Assembly (NCBI GenBank): GCA_002309415.1
Contig: DBXC01000002.1
Span: 25,547 to 89,546 of the forward strand
Source: Dehalococcoidia bacterium UBA1222
Lineage (GTDB): Bacteria; Chloroflexota; Dehalococcoidia; Dehalococcoidales; UBA1222
Direction: 5' to 3'
DNA: 64,000 bases
Part shown: positions 34,070 to 42,986 of the stretch, in pieces
How positions within the stretch are numbered: the first letter of the stretch is position 1
Layout: each line of letters begins with the position of its first letter
Program-made: the position numbers and the translations under genes
The notes under the pieces: model-generated
Told to the model about the DNA's origin: nothing
Database searches by the model: none
The model's input: the letters and a program-made list of their open reading frames with translations, nothing else

Positions 34070-35293
34070 ATGGAAAGCACTGACTGGAGACTGGATTATC
34101 ATAAACTCGTCGATTATGTAGCTTCCCATCCCACAATCAGAATCGACAGCAAGACCTTGATAATGATCGGAGAAGAGAGAGTCGAATTCTATTCAGAACT
34201 TTCAACGATCAAGAAGAACTATTTAGCCCAGGAGTTCAAAAAGGAACTAGAAAAGATTCATGAACTCAAAGAAAAATGGGACGCCATCAAAGCCAAAGTC
34301 ATCGAAGAACTCCCCATCGACAGAGTGGTATTAGACGAAAATCTTGAACTATTCATGAACGACCCTGACCGTTTGCTCGAGAGCCGCGTTCATCCTTTAT
34401 TGATGGAAGTATTCCAGGGGATTATTTCACTGGATGACTTTGAAAAGAAAGCCAAAGAAGCTATCTCTAAAGAATTTAAGGTTTTATATGCCCTTGGATA
34501 TGAACGATGGGCAGAACTGTGGATCATCAATTATCTCGATGCTGATGAAGTATGGGGAGTCCTCTCCAAGGACTACAATGCCGCTCCCCAGGTCATCGAG
34601 ATGAGTTCAACCGGCGGATGTCAGGACGTACCTCCCTACCCCAGCACCGTCGACGGACTCAGTTTTGAAAGAGCTTACTGCTGCACTTATTTGACTTCCC
34701 GATTGATATTCCATTCTAAGCGTTACGGACGCTATGTCGCACTGCGCCCTACTCCCTATGAACCTCACTGGTGGACCGAAGTCAGGAGCAAAAATCAGGA
34801 ATGGATCGACTTGAAACAGGACGTCTATATGATCTTCGGCGAGACCGATATCTATCCGGACATGCTGATCTATGTCGCTGATGATGTCAAAGACCTGCAG
34901 CTGGTTCAGGACCGCCGTTTCCTGTGCAAACCTCATATCAATGTGGAATTCGAAGATGAAGACGGCTGGTTCGATGCAAAAGGTATCAGGCAGATTAAAC
35001 GACACAGTTGCACCATGAAGCCTAAATGCGGAACGATCATTGTAAGTAAGACTGCATTTGATGCAGAAAAGATGAACGAAGCCATCAAGCCGCAAAAGAT
35101 TGACCCTGACAATTTAGAATACTGGCCGGAAGAAGACGGATTCAAGATCGTACACGAGGATCCGAACACCTGGCCGACTGAACCGGAACTCAATATCGTA
35201 CCCATCGAAATGGGATGGGATCACGAAAAGATCCATGATACTCTTGATAAGATGATCAAAAGCATCCCGCCATATCCCAAGGCCAACTGGTAG
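34070..35293 (+). CDS. Unknown protein paired with molybdenum hydroxylase 1
   Basis: 407 residues, cytoplasmic by sequence, no recognised domain. It is related to the 434-residue protein at 55308-56612. Shared features are NDPDRLLESRV (98-108) versus HDPARFLKSVI, an F..KA..AI..E pattern followed by YERWAEL versus YRKWVTM, and IYPDMLIYVADDV (261-273) versus LPDILFYVGDDI. A Cys-containing middle part (TGGCQDV, RAYCCTY) and several Trp-rich stretches (EPHWWTEV) are seen. Each protein is encoded divergently from a molybdenum hydroxylase operon, suggesting a dedicated maturation, cofactor or regulatory role. Function inferred from context only. Confidence 0.75.
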   Translation: MESTDWRLDYHKLVDYVASHPTIRIDSKTLIMIGEERVEFYSELSTIKKNYLAQEFKKELEKIHELKEKWDAIKAKVIEELPIDRVVLDENLELFMNDPDRLLESRVHPLLMEVFQGIISLDDFEKKAKEAISKEFKVLYALGYERWAELWIINYLDADEVWGVLSKDYNAAPQVIEMSSTGGCQDVPPYPSTVDGLSFERAYCCTYLTSRLIFHSKRYGRYVALRPTPYEPHWWTEVRSKNQEWIDLKQDVYMIFGETDIYPDMLIYVADDVKDLQLVQDRRFLCKPHINVEFEDEDGWFDAKGIRQIKRHSCTMKPKCGTIIVSKTAFDAEKMNEAIKPQKIDPDNLEYWPEEDGFKIVHEDPNTWPTEPELNIVPIEMGWDHEKIHDTLDKMIKSIPPYPKANW

Positions 35294-35302
35294 AGAAAAG
35301 GA

Positions 35303-36592
35303 TTACTTATGATGCTGTCCGCGGATATATCCATCGGGACAGTAAAGATCTTTTACTTTCTTAGCATAATCCATGATGCACTGGATGAACCTACGTTCAT
35401 TCTTTGAGAGCTCATAATCCTTCTGTATGTACAGATGCAGAGGAATCTCGAGTGGTTTATCAGATCCGAAATCATCGATACGAACTACTTTGTAAATGTC
35501 GTTGTCACGGACACCGTCGAGAGTGGAACGCAGTATCACGCCAAGATTCTCTTTCATGATCACATAGTCTGGTATACCGAAAAGTTCATTGACGCAGAAG
35601 ATCTTCTCGAAGTTATATGACTTAGCCGTACCATACTGGGCAAGACCTCTCTTTATCATCTTCATCTCGCGGTAACCAGGAAGGACGACACGTTCGTTCT
35701 GGAACATGGTGATCCTGGCATGGTCGTATTGGGACAAAGGATTTTTGCGGGAAACTAACATGCAGAGACCGTGATTGCAGAGAGGGTAATGGTCGTAATG
35801 GTCATCGAAGAACTCGTATGACGAAATCTCGATACCGATATCGTAACGTTTGACTGAATGATAATGGCCGGATTTCATAATATTGACCATGAGATCGGGG
35901 CATTCCTTGTGGAACTCTTCAACCACTTTGGCAATGAATTCCTGCCCGACCCAAAGACCGATTCCCAGGTTGATAGAATATGGATTCTTATGCTCCGGTT
36001 CATCTACTCTGCTGATGGTATCAAAGGCTGGCAGTAAACTTGACGGGATATCCTTGAAGATACTGAGACCGATATCCGATGCGGAATAGATACTGTTATA
36101 CATACCATCGGTCAGCCAGTGCATGAAATGCTGGACAGCAACATTCACATAGATGTCTAATGATGTCTCCATACTGCGGTTGATGACAGTGGAATTCCAG
36201 TGGCTGTTGATCACATGCTGGCAATAGTCTTTTAGAAGCAGAGTGAAGAAAGCTTCAAAATTATCCGAACCTGTGGTCTTGGCAATCTGTGTATAAAAAC
36301 GGGTGTGATCCTCAAACTCCTTTGGGATTATGGATGTGATGACTTCTCTGGGAGAAGACTGGTACATCTTCTCATATACATCACGGAACAGGACATAATT
36401 GAAGAAAGAATTCTTGCTTGCGAAGTAATTGTACAGTGTCTGACGAGAGACGCCGGTGATATCGGTAATGTCCTTGACGCTGATCTCATCGATATCCTTT
36501 TGATCGATTAGCTCGAATGCAGCGTTGTAAAAAGACCTGAGCAGACGCCCTTCTTTGAGATTTTTGAACGATTCTAATTCTGATTCACTCAT
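35303..36592 (-). CDS. Hybrid regulator: TetR DNA-binding domain plus LysR-type effector domain
   Basis: 429 residues, about twice a normal TetR. Residues about 13-65 are a TetR HTH (ISVKDITDITGVSRQTLYNYF). Residues about 70-195 are helical like a TetR C-domain. From about 207 the sequence changes to the periplasmic-binding-protein fold of LysR effector domains: INLGIGLWVGQEFIAKVVEEF, SRKNPLSQYDHARITMFQ, IPDYVIMKENLGVILRS and a closing IPLHLYIQKDYELSKNE. It is convergent with the 407-residue gene (9-nt gap). Probably senses the hydroxylase substrate and controls operon 1. That link is inference. Confidence 0.75.
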   Translation of the reverse strand: MSESELESFKNLKEGRLLRSFYNAAFELIDQKDIDEISVKDITDITGVSRQTLYNYFASKNSFFNYVLFRDVYEKMYQSSPREVITSIIPKEFEDHTRFYTQIAKTTGSDNFEAFFTLLLKDYCQHVINSHWNSTVINRSMETSLDIYVNVAVQHFMHWLTDGMYNSIYSASDIGLSIFKDIPSSLLPAFDTISRVDEPEHKNPYSINLGIGLWVGQEFIAKVVEEFHKECPDLMVNIMKSGHYHSVKRYDIGIEISSYEFFDDHYDHYPLCNHGLCMLVSRKNPLSQYDHARITMFQNERVVLPGYREMKMIKRGLAQYGTAKSYNFEKIFCVNELFGIPDYVIMKENLGVILRSTLDGVRDNDIYKVVRIDDFGSDKPLEIPLHLYIQKDYELSKNERRFIQCIMDYAKKVKDLYCPDGYIRGQHHK

Positions 36593-36669
36593 ACCCTGCC
36601 TCTTATGATCATGTAATCAGACGTATCTTAAATCGAATTATATTGTCAAAAAAAAGGGGCGTCAAACAA

Positions 36670-36697
36670 AAAGACGGCAATCTAAATTGCCGTCTTT
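36670..36697 (-). terminator. Terminator of asd
   Basis: AAAGACGGCAAT (36670-36681) and ATTGCCGTCTTT (36686-36697) form a perfect 12-bp stem with a 4-nt loop, followed on the minus strand by TTGTTTG. It lies 25 nt past the asd stop. Confidence 0.8.
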
Positions 36698-36722
36698 CGT
36701 GCAGTCAACTTTTAAGAAAAAG

Positions 36723-37739
36723 TTATTTGATATAGCCCTTTTCAATCATGCATTCAGCAATCTGAACAGCGTTCAAAGCAGCACCCTTTCGGATGTTATC
36801 AGATACGATCCACATGACGATACCGTTATCGCAGGATGAATCCTTGCGGATACGACCAACATAGGAAGGATCCTTGCCGGCGGCTTCGATTGCCTGAGGA
36901 TAGACATGATTCTTTACATCATCCTGGACCACGACACCAGGAGCATTAGAAAGAATCTCTCGAACTTCCTCGGGAGTGATGGGATTAGTGAATTCGATGG
37001 AGACGGCTTCACTGTGGCAGGCAAAGACCGGTACGCGGACACAGGTAGCTGAGACCTTGATCTCAGGTGCATGCATGATCTTATGAGTCTCATCAAGCAT
37101 CTTGCGTTCTTCCTTGGTGTAGCCGTCTTCTAAGAAGACATCGATCTCAGGAAGAGGATTGAATGCAATCTGATGAGGGAAGTAACCAGGAACGACAGGT
37201 TCACCAGCGATATAATCTCGGGTCTCTTTGTCGAGAGCTTCGATAGCAGGAAGGCCTGCACCGCTAACTGCCTGAAGAGTGGTGATGACAAGTCGTTTGA
37301 TGGGATTTACCTTATGGAGAGGCCAAAGGGCGACGACCATCTGGATAGTGGAGCAGTTAGGATTGGCGATGATGCCATTGTTCCAGGCAATGTCGTCAGG
37401 ATTAATCTCGGGAACGACCAAAGGAACAGCGGGATCCTGTCGCCAGGCTGCTGAGTTATCGATAACGATGGCACCACTTCTGGCTGCGATGGGAGCAAAA
37501 TGCTTGGAGATGTCGGAACCAGCCGAGAAGAGGGCGATATCGATACCTTCGAAGGAATCATCAGCAGTCTCGAAGACCATATATTCCTTACCATCAAAAG
37601 TCATGGTCTTGCCGGCAGACTTATCTGAAGCGAACAAAGAAAGCTTTGAAATAGGGAACCTTCTCCCTTCAAGGATCTTCAGGAACTCCTGACCAACGCG
37701 GCCAGTGGCGCCTACGATTGCTACACTGTATTCTTTCAT
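36723..37739 (-). CDS. asd: Aspartate-semialdehyde dehydrogenase
   Basis: Reduces beta-aspartyl phosphate to aspartate semialdehyde for lysine, threonine and methionine synthesis. 338 residues. NADP loop VAIVGATGRVGQEFLKIL, catalytic Cys in NGIIANPNCSTIQMVVAL, His in ATCVRVPVFACHSEAVSIEF. The start at 37739 (MKEYSVAIVG) has GGGGAG upstream, and a longer frame to 37790 has none. It follows pnp by 64 nt and is terminated right after, apart from hom-thrC at 7-9 kb. Confidence 0.96.
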   Translation of the reverse strand: MKEYSVAIVGATGRVGQEFLKILEGRRFPISKLSLFASDKSAGKTMTFDGKEYMVFETADDSFEGIDIALFSAGSDISKHFAPIAARSGAIVIDNSAAWRQDPAVPLVVPEINPDDIAWNNGIIANPNCSTIQMVVALWPLHKVNPIKRLVITTLQAVSGAGLPAIEALDKETRDYIAGEPVVPGYFPHQIAFNPLPEIDVFLEDGYTKEERKMLDETHKIMHAPEIKVSATCVRVPVFACHSEAVSIEFTNPITPEEVREILSNAPGVVVQDDVKNHVYPQAIEAAGKDPSYVGRIRKDSSCDNGIVMWIVSDNIRKGAALNAVQIAECMIEKGYIK

Positions 37740-37803
37740 CTCTATTTTCTCCCCATAATCGAAGGGACAGAAAGAGTAACTCTGCCCCACCGACTAATGA
37801 ATC

Positions 37804-39954
37804 TTATTTGTCGTTATTGAAACGGTGATTGTTGTGTGCGGGTTTGCCAAAGGGCTTTCGGGGACGATCTTCACCTTCAGGAACTAAAAGCGCCTTGCGT
37901 GAGAGATTGACCCTACCCTGATTATCGATCTCGATGACCTTAACGGTAATCTCGTCGCCGATCTTGACCACATCTTCGACCTTTTCGACACGGTGGTCTT
38001 CAAGTTCGCTGATGTGGCAGAGACCGTCCTTGCCGGGAAGGAGTTCAACGAATGCACCGAAGTTCATGATTCGGACGACTTTACCGGTGAAGATCTCACC
38101 GACCTTGACCTCACGGACAAGATCCTGGACCATCTGCAGGGCTTTTTCAGCCATGGCAGCATCGGTGGAACCGATGACAACAGTACCGTCATTGGAAATG
38201 TCGATGGTGGTCTTGGTCTCATCAGTGATGGAGCGGATAGTCTTGCCGCCCGGGCCGATGATGGTGCCGATCTTATCAGGATCGACCTGAGTCTTGTACA
38301 TTCGAGGAGCGTACGGTGACAGTTCAGCACGAGGAGTATCGATGGCTTCTCGCATCTTGCCGAGGATGTGTTCTCGGGCTTCACGACCCTGCCAGATGGT
38401 CTTTTCGATCATGGCCATGGTGATACCGTGGATCTTGATATCCAACTGGAGAGCGGTGATACCTTCGAGAGTACCAGCCACTTTGAAGTCCATGTCGCCG
38501 TAGTTGTCTTCCATACCTTCGATATCGGTAAGGATCTCGAATTCACCATTATCACCGGTGATGAGACCCATGGAGATACCGCCGACCATTCGCTTGATAG
38601 GTACACCAGCGGCCATCAATGACATGGTGGATGAACAGGTGGATGCCATGGAAGTGGAACCGCTGGATGAAAGAACCTCAGAGACCAGTCGGATGGTATA
38701 AGGGAAGTCTTCTTCGCTAGGGATCACGGGCAGAAGGGCTCGTTCAGCCAATGCACCGTGACCGATCTCACGTCGGCCGGGAGTGCCAAATTTCTTGGCT
38801 TCGCCGTTGGCGTAAGGAGGCATGTTGTAGTGATGGATGTATCGCTTGCTCTCTTCGAGACCTAAGCCGTCAAGCTTCTGGTTATCGCGGAGAGAACCGA
38901 GAGTGGCGATGTTGAGTACCTGAGTTTCGCCTCGGGTGAAGAGTGCGGAACCATGGACTCGGGGAACGAGGTCGACTTCACATTCGATAGGTCGGACCTG
39001 ATTGAGTTTTCGGCCGGAGAGTCGGACGTGATTGGTGAGGATGCAGTTTCGGATTTCATACTTGATCCTCTTGTCGAAGACATCCATGATCTCGGCTTCA
39101 TCATACTTTTCGCCAAGTTCAGCCTTGAGCTGTTCACGAAGTTCAGCGCAGCCCGGTTCTCGGGTGGCCTTGGTGAGATTGGACATGGCAATTCGGAGTT
39201 TGTCGCCACAGATGCGGATGACTTCGTTGACGAGTTCGGGATCATGCTCGACGACCGGTGCTTCATCTTTGGGATGACCGATCTGAGCAATGATGGATTT
39301 CTGGAATGCGATGATCTCCTGGTTGGCTTCATGAGCTCGTTTGATAGCTTCGAGGACGATGGTCTCGGGGACTTCTTTCATACCAGCTTCGATCATACAG
39401 ACATCCTGCTCGGTAGAAGCAACGACAAGGTCCATCTCACTGTTTTCCATCTCAGGAAGAGTGGGATTGATGACGAATTCGCCGTTGATGTAACCGATGC
39501 GGCAAGCGCCGACAGGACCGGCAAAAGGTACGCAGGACATACCGAGGACGAGGGAACTACCGATTACGGAAAGTGTATCGGGATCATTCTCGCGGTCGGT
39601 GGAAAGAACGGTCACAACGACCTGGATATCTCGTCGCCAAGTCTTGGGAAGAAGAGGTCGGAGAGGTCGGTCAGTGACACGGGAAGTGAGGATAGCCTCT
39701 TCAGTCGGTCGGCCTTCTCGTCGGATGAAACCTCCGGGAATTTTACCGGCTGCATAGAGTTTTTCCTGATATTCGATAGTAAGAGGAAGGAAGTCAACGC
39801 CTTCCTTAGGCTCAGGTGCGACACAGCAGGTCACAAGGATCATAGTGTCGCCATAACGTACAGTTATAGCAGCTTCAGCCTGCTCGGCCAGTTTACCGCT
39901 CTCAATGGAAAGGGTACGGCCAGCAAAGCTAGTCTCAAATTTATAAGACTGCAA
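37804..39954 (-). CDS. pnp: Polyribonucleotide nucleotidyltransferase
   Basis: Phosphorolytic 3'-5' exoribonuclease of RNA turnover. 716 residues: two RNase PH domains (FIRREGRPTEEAILTSRVTDRP; GFTRGETQ-type ALFTRGETQVLNIATLG), KH domain (IIGPGGKTIRSITDETK) and S1 domain (GKVVRIMNFGAFVELLPGKDGL). Arg/Lys/Asn-rich tail. Start codon is TTG (39952-39954) with AAGGAG 7 nt upstream. Follows rpsO, the classic rpsO-pnp pairing. Confidence 0.97.
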   Translation of the reverse strand: MQSYKFETSFAGRTLSIESGKLAEQAEAAITVRYGDTMILVTCCVAPEPKEGVDFLPLTIEYQEKLYAAGKIPGGFIRREGRPTEEAILTSRVTDRPLRPLLPKTWRRDIQVVVTVLSTDRENDPDTLSVIGSSLVLGMSCVPFAGPVGACRIGYINGEFVINPTLPEMENSEMDLVVASTEQDVCMIEAGMKEVPETIVLEAIKRAHEANQEIIAFQKSIIAQIGHPKDEAPVVEHDPELVNEVIRICGDKLRIAMSNLTKATREPGCAELREQLKAELGEKYDEAEIMDVFDKRIKYEIRNCILTNHVRLSGRKLNQVRPIECEVDLVPRVHGSALFTRGETQVLNIATLGSLRDNQKLDGLGLEESKRYIHHYNMPPYANGEAKKFGTPGRREIGHGALAERALLPVIPSEEDFPYTIRLVSEVLSSSGSTSMASTCSSTMSLMAAGVPIKRMVGGISMGLITGDNGEFEILTDIEGMEDNYGDMDFKVAGTLEGITALQLDIKIHGITMAMIEKTIWQGREAREHILGKMREAIDTPRAELSPYAPRMYKTQVDPDKIGTIIGPGGKTIRSITDETKTTIDISNDGTVVIGSTDAAMAEKALQMVQDLVREVKVGEIFTGKVVRIMNFGAFVELLPGKDGLCHISELEDHRVEKVEDVVKIGDEITVKVIEIDNQGRVNLSRKALLVPEGEDRPRKPFGKPAHNNHRFNNDK

Positions 39955-40007
39955 TTCTTTACTCCTTATAGGTATTTAGTTTTCTTAATGCTGTAAAAAA
40001 GCGGCAA

Positions 40008-40274
40008 TTATTTGCGGAGGCCGAGTTTAGCAATAAGAGTCTTGTAGCGATTGACATCGGTCTTGTTGAGGTAAGCAAGAAGGTGTCGTCGCTGACCTAC
40101 AAGTTTCAGAAGAGAACGCTTGGAATGATAGTCATGACCGTTTTCGGACATGTGTCGGGTGAGCTGAAGGATTCGCTCGGTGAGTACAGCGATCTGGACC
40201 TCGGCGGAACCGGTGTCATGTTCGTTGATCCTGTACTTTTCAATGATTTCTGCTTTTTTCTGGGGATCTAACAC
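40008..40274 (-). CDS. rpsO: 30S ribosomal protein S15
   Basis: 88 residues: [43 protein letters not shown] and [13 protein letters not shown] are all S15 hallmarks. It binds 16S rRNA early in assembly. The start is GTG (40272-40274), with AGGAG 8 nt upstream. Followed by pnp (53-nt gap). Confidence 0.97.
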   Translation of the reverse strand: MLDPQKKAEIIEKYRINEHDTGSAEVQIAVLTERILQLTRHMSENGHDYHSKRSLLKLVGQRRHLLAYLNKTDVNRYKTLIAKLGLRK

Positions 40275-40322
40275 TTTTTTTTCTCCTAGATTTTTATTAT
40301 TTTTCTTTAAATACAGTTGGAG

Positions 40323-40352
40323 ATTATATCAAACATGGTTTATGCCTGACAA
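40323..40352 (-). promoter_or_regulatory. Promoter of rpsO-pnp
   Basis: Minus strand TTGTCA (40347-40352), 18-nt spacer, TATAAT (40323-40328). The transcript would start about 42 nt before the rpsO GTG. Confidence 0.65.
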
Positions 40353-40419
40353 GTCTATAATTAGGTTTGAGGTAATACTCATTTTTGCGCCCAACCATAT
40401 CCAGAAAACAAAACAATTA

Positions 40420-40448
40420 TTTACAAATAAAGACGTATTATATACAAT
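40420..40448 (+). promoter_or_regulatory. Promoter of the RelB/YoeB-type pair
   Basis: TTTACA (40420-40425), 17-nt spacer, TACAAT (40443-40448), 38 nt before the antitoxin start. TTTACAAA occurs at 40420-40427 and again at 40452-40459, flanking the -10, which may be the antitoxin operator. Confidence 0.6.
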
Positions 40449-40485
40449 TTCTTTACAAAGATTATTAATCATACAGAGGGTTATT

Positions 40486-40746
40486 ATGGCTCAGGTATTA
40501 GTAAACTTCAGAATCGATGAAGAAGATAAGAAAGGTATGGAAGAAGTCTGCAAAGAGCTTGGAATAAGCATGTCAACAGCATTCACCATCTACGCTAAGA
40601 AAATGCGTCGTGAAAAAAGAATTCCCTTCGATGTTTCAGTCGATCCCTTTTACTCAGATGAGAACATGACATATTTGAGAAAGGTCATTGCAGAAATCGA
40701 ATCAGGTAAATCTCAGTTAAAAGAGCATGACCTGATTGAGGACTAA
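40486..40746 (+). CDS. RelB/DinJ-family antitoxin
   Basis: 86 residues. N-terminal ribbon-helix-helix: AQVLVNFRIDEEDKKGMEEVCKELGISMSTAFT, the DinJ/RelB pattern. The acidic C-terminal part (IEDYL-like AEIESGKSQLKEHDLIED) would wrap the toxin. AGAGGG precedes the ATG at 40486, and a longer frame upstream runs across the promoter and is rejected. It neutralises and co-represses with the toxin encoded 2 nt downstream. Confidence 0.9.
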   Translation: MAQVLVNFRIDEEDKKGMEEVCKELGISMSTAFTIYAKKMRREKRIPFDVSVDPFYSDENMTYLRKVIAEIESGKSQLKEHDLIED

Positions 40747-40748
40747 CA

Positions 40749-41009
40749 ATGAAACTACTTTGGGACGAACGCGCATGGAGCGATTACACAGAGTGGCAAA
40801 ACGAAGACCGTAAAACTCTGAAAAAGATTAATCAACTGATCAAAGACATGCAGAGAAATCCAACAGAAGGTCTTGGAAAACCCGAACCACTCTCTGAAGA
40901 CTTAAGCGGATGGTGGAGCAGACGGATTGATAAAACGAATCGAATCGTTTACAAATTCGATGGTAACAACCTGATCATTGCCTCATGTAAAGGGCATTAT
41001 TCCAACTGA
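40749..41009 (+). CDS. yoeB: YoeB/Txe-family mRNA endonuclease toxin
   Basis: 86 residues, the typical YoeB length. LLWDERAWSDYTEWQNEDRKTLKKINQLIKD, GKPEPLSEDLSGWWSRRI, and the C-terminal NRIVYKFDGNNLIIASCKGHY give the catalytic Glu/Arg/His and tail Tyr of this RelE-fold family. It cleaves mRNA on the ribosome in known members. Its stop overlaps the start of the downstream P-loop ATPase by one base (TGATG). Confidence 0.94.
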   Translation: MKLLWDERAWSDYTEWQNEDRKTLKKINQLIKDMQRNPTEGLGKPEPLSEDLSGWWSRRIDKTNRIVYKFDGNNLIIASCKGHYSN

Positions 41010-41674
41010 TGGACACATTATTTCAGAAACCTATAATGATCATCTCGGGACATTACGGAAGCGGCAAGACAAGTCTTTCCATCAACCTCGCAATGTCAGG
41101 AAGGTATAGTTCCGTCATCGACCTCGATGTCGTAAATCCTTTCTTCCGCTCATCGGACTACCGGAAGATGATCGAAGATAAAGGCGTAAAAGTGATCGCA
41201 CCCTACTTTGCCGGAACCAATCTGGACGTCCCCTTCATACCCAAAGACGTCAAGACATCCGTGATGTTCGACGAAAAAGTCCTCATCGATGCCGGCGGAG
41301 ACGATCAGGGAGCTGTGGCAACGGGAACCATCAGCAATGAGATCAAGAAACGGGGTTATGACCTAGTATATGTCGTGAATTTCATGCGTCCTCAGACCCG
41401 TATCGCCGAAGAAGCATTCGAGATCATGAAAGAAATCGAATCTGCCTGTCATCTGTATGTGACCGGCATCGTCAATAACACCAATCTGAAACAGGAAACT
41501 ACTCAGGAAGTCATCGATTACGGTGTCGACCGAACGAGAGAACTTGCCAGAATGGCAGGACTCCCTATCCTGTTCCATGTTCAAGAAAAAGCCTTTTCAT
41601 ATATAATAAAAGGTACGTCTGAAAAAGTAGTTAAGACGGAAAGTTATGTGCTTACTCCCTGGGAGCAAGCATAA
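41009..41674 (+). CDS. ParA/MinD-like P-loop ATPase
   Basis: 221 residues. Walker A-type GHYGSGKTSLSINLAMSG, switch-like VIDLDVVNPFFRSSDYRK, and IDAGGDDQGAVATG. A deviant, short SIMIBI-type ATPase. It directly precedes a 2-oxoacid:ferredoxin oxidoreductase operon (36-nt gap), a pairing I recall from other anaerobes, though the function is not established. Its start overlaps the toxin stop, so translation may be coupled to the toxin-antitoxin transcript. Confidence 0.75.
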   Translation: MDTLFQKPIMIISGHYGSGKTSLSINLAMSGRYSSVIDLDVVNPFFRSSDYRKMIEDKGVKVIAPYFAGTNLDVPFIPKDVKTSVMFDEKVLIDAGGDDQGAVATGTISNEIKKRGYDLVYVVNFMRPQTRIAEEAFEIMKEIESACHLYVTGIVNNTNLKQETTQEVIDYGVDRTRELARMAGLPILFHVQEKAFSYIIKGTSEKVVKTESYVLTPWEQA

Positions 41675-41710
41675 GGAAGTATTTTTTTATAAACGAGGTT
41701 AATAAGGCAC

Positions 41711-41926
41711 ATGGCTAGACAAGGACATCTTACTATCGACGAAGCCAGATGCAAGGGCTGTGAACTCTGTGTTTCATCATGTCCCCTGCACCTCCTGTCA
41801 TTATCATCGACACTGAATGCCAAAGGCTATCACACCGTTACGATTACTGACCCCGCAAAATGCACTGGATGCGCATCCTGCGCCACCATGTGTCCCGATA
41901 TCGTGATCAAGGTAGAGAGGGATTAA
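41711..41926 (+). CDS. 2-oxoacid:ferredoxin oxidoreductase, ferredoxin-like delta subunit
   Basis: 71 residues with two [4Fe-4S] motifs, CKGCELCVSSCP and CTGCASCATMCPD. It passes electrons from the thiamine/cluster core to ferredoxin. First of four subunits in the order delta-alpha-beta-gamma (korDABC/vorDBAC-like). Confidence 0.92.
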   Translation: MARQGHLTIDEARCKGCELCVSSCPLHLLSLSSTLNAKGYHTVTITDPAKCTGCASCATMCPDIVIKVERD

Positions 41927-41930
41927 GCAT

Positions 41931-42986
41931 ATGAAAGTTCTTATGAAAGGTAATGAAGCTGTCGCGGAAGCAGCACTGCGTGCCGGCTGCCGCCACTTCT
42001 TCGGATATCCCATCACCCCGCAGACCGAAGTCGCCGCTTATATGGCAAAACAGATGCCGAAACTTGGCGGCACCTATCTTCAGGCCGAATCCGAGATTTC
42101 TGCTATCAACATGGTCTACGGTGCTGCCGCTGCCGGTGTACGCGCTATGACTTCTTCCTCCTCCCCCGGCATCAGCCTCAAACAGGAAGGCATCTCTTAT
42201 ATGGTCGGTGCCGATCTGCCGGCTTTGATCGTTAACGTACAGCGATCATCACCCGGTCTTGGCGGCATCCAGCCCTCCCAGGGTGATTATTTCCAGGCCA
42301 CTAAGGCTCCAGGCCACGGTGATTCACATCTATTTGTAATGGCACCTGCCTCCGTCCAGGAGATGGCCGATTTTGTTGAAACTTGTTTTGAAACAGCTGA
42401 AAAGTACCGAGTTCCTGCAATGCTGTTAGCTGACGGTATGCTGGGTCAGATGATGGAACCTATCGAACTCAAAGAAACTGAACCCAAGATGATCGAAAAG
42501 CCCTGGGCCCTTACCGGCACCAAGAAAGAACGAAAGCATAACGTCATCAATTCGCTTTATATCGAACCTGATGTATTGGAAAAGATACTCATCGAACGAT
42601 ATGCAAGATATGCCGAGATCGAAAAGAACGAACAGCGGGCTGAATTATATAAGATGGAAGATGCCGAATACGCCATCGTGGCTTTCGGCGCATCCGCCCG
42701 TGTCTCGAAATCTGCTGTCGACAAAGCCAGAGAAAAGGGATTAAAAGTCGGGCTCATCCGCTGCATAACTCTGTGGCCGTTCCCTAAGAAATTCTTCGAA
42801 GAATCTTTCGGCAAAGTAAAACACTATCTGACAGTCGAGATGAACATGGGACAGATGGTCGAAGACGTAAAACTCGTCGTCGACGGACGTGCTCCCGTTT
42901 CCTTCTTTGGAAGGAGCGGCGGTATCATCCCCAGTCCCAAAGAGATCCTGGCAGAGATCGAAAAGATCGCAGAGGGGGATAAATAA
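41931..42986 (+). CDS. vorB: 2-oxoacid:ferredoxin oxidoreductase, alpha subunit (VorB/KorA-like)
   Basis: 351 residues. The pyrimidine-binding domain begins KGNEAVAEAALRAGCRHFFGYPITPQ. AESEISAINMVYGAAAAGVR and SSSSPGISLKQEGISYM are characteristic of the VorB/KorA class. Catalyses oxidative decarboxylation of branched-chain 2-oxoacids or 2-oxoglutarate to acyl-CoA with ferredoxin. The exact substrate cannot be fixed by eye. It is followed with no gap by the beta subunit. Confidence 0.9.
   Translation: MKVLMKGNEAVAEAALRAGCRHFFGYPITPQTEVAAYMAKQMPKLGGTYLQAESEISAINMVYGAAAAGVRAMTSSSSPGISLKQEGISYMVGADLPALIVNVQRSSPGLGGIQPSQGDYFQATKAPGHGDSHLFVMAPASVQEMADFVETCFETAEKYRVPAMLLADGMLGQMMEPIELKETEPKMIEKPWALTGTKKERKHNVINSLYIEPDVLEKILIERYARYAEIEKNEQRAELYKMEDAEYAIVAFGASARVSKSAVDKAREKGLKVGLIRCITLWPFPKKFFEESFGKVKHYLTVEMNMGQMVEDVKLVVDGRAPVSFFGRSGGIIPSPKEILAEIEKIAEGDK

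Noticed and set aside
38953..39996. Long plus-strand open frame opposite pnp
   Set aside because: Exact shadow of the conserved pnp coding strand, low-complexity composition, no ribosome binding site. Several similar antisense frames over hom, asd, the NnrD-like genes and hydroxylase 1 were dropped for the same reason.
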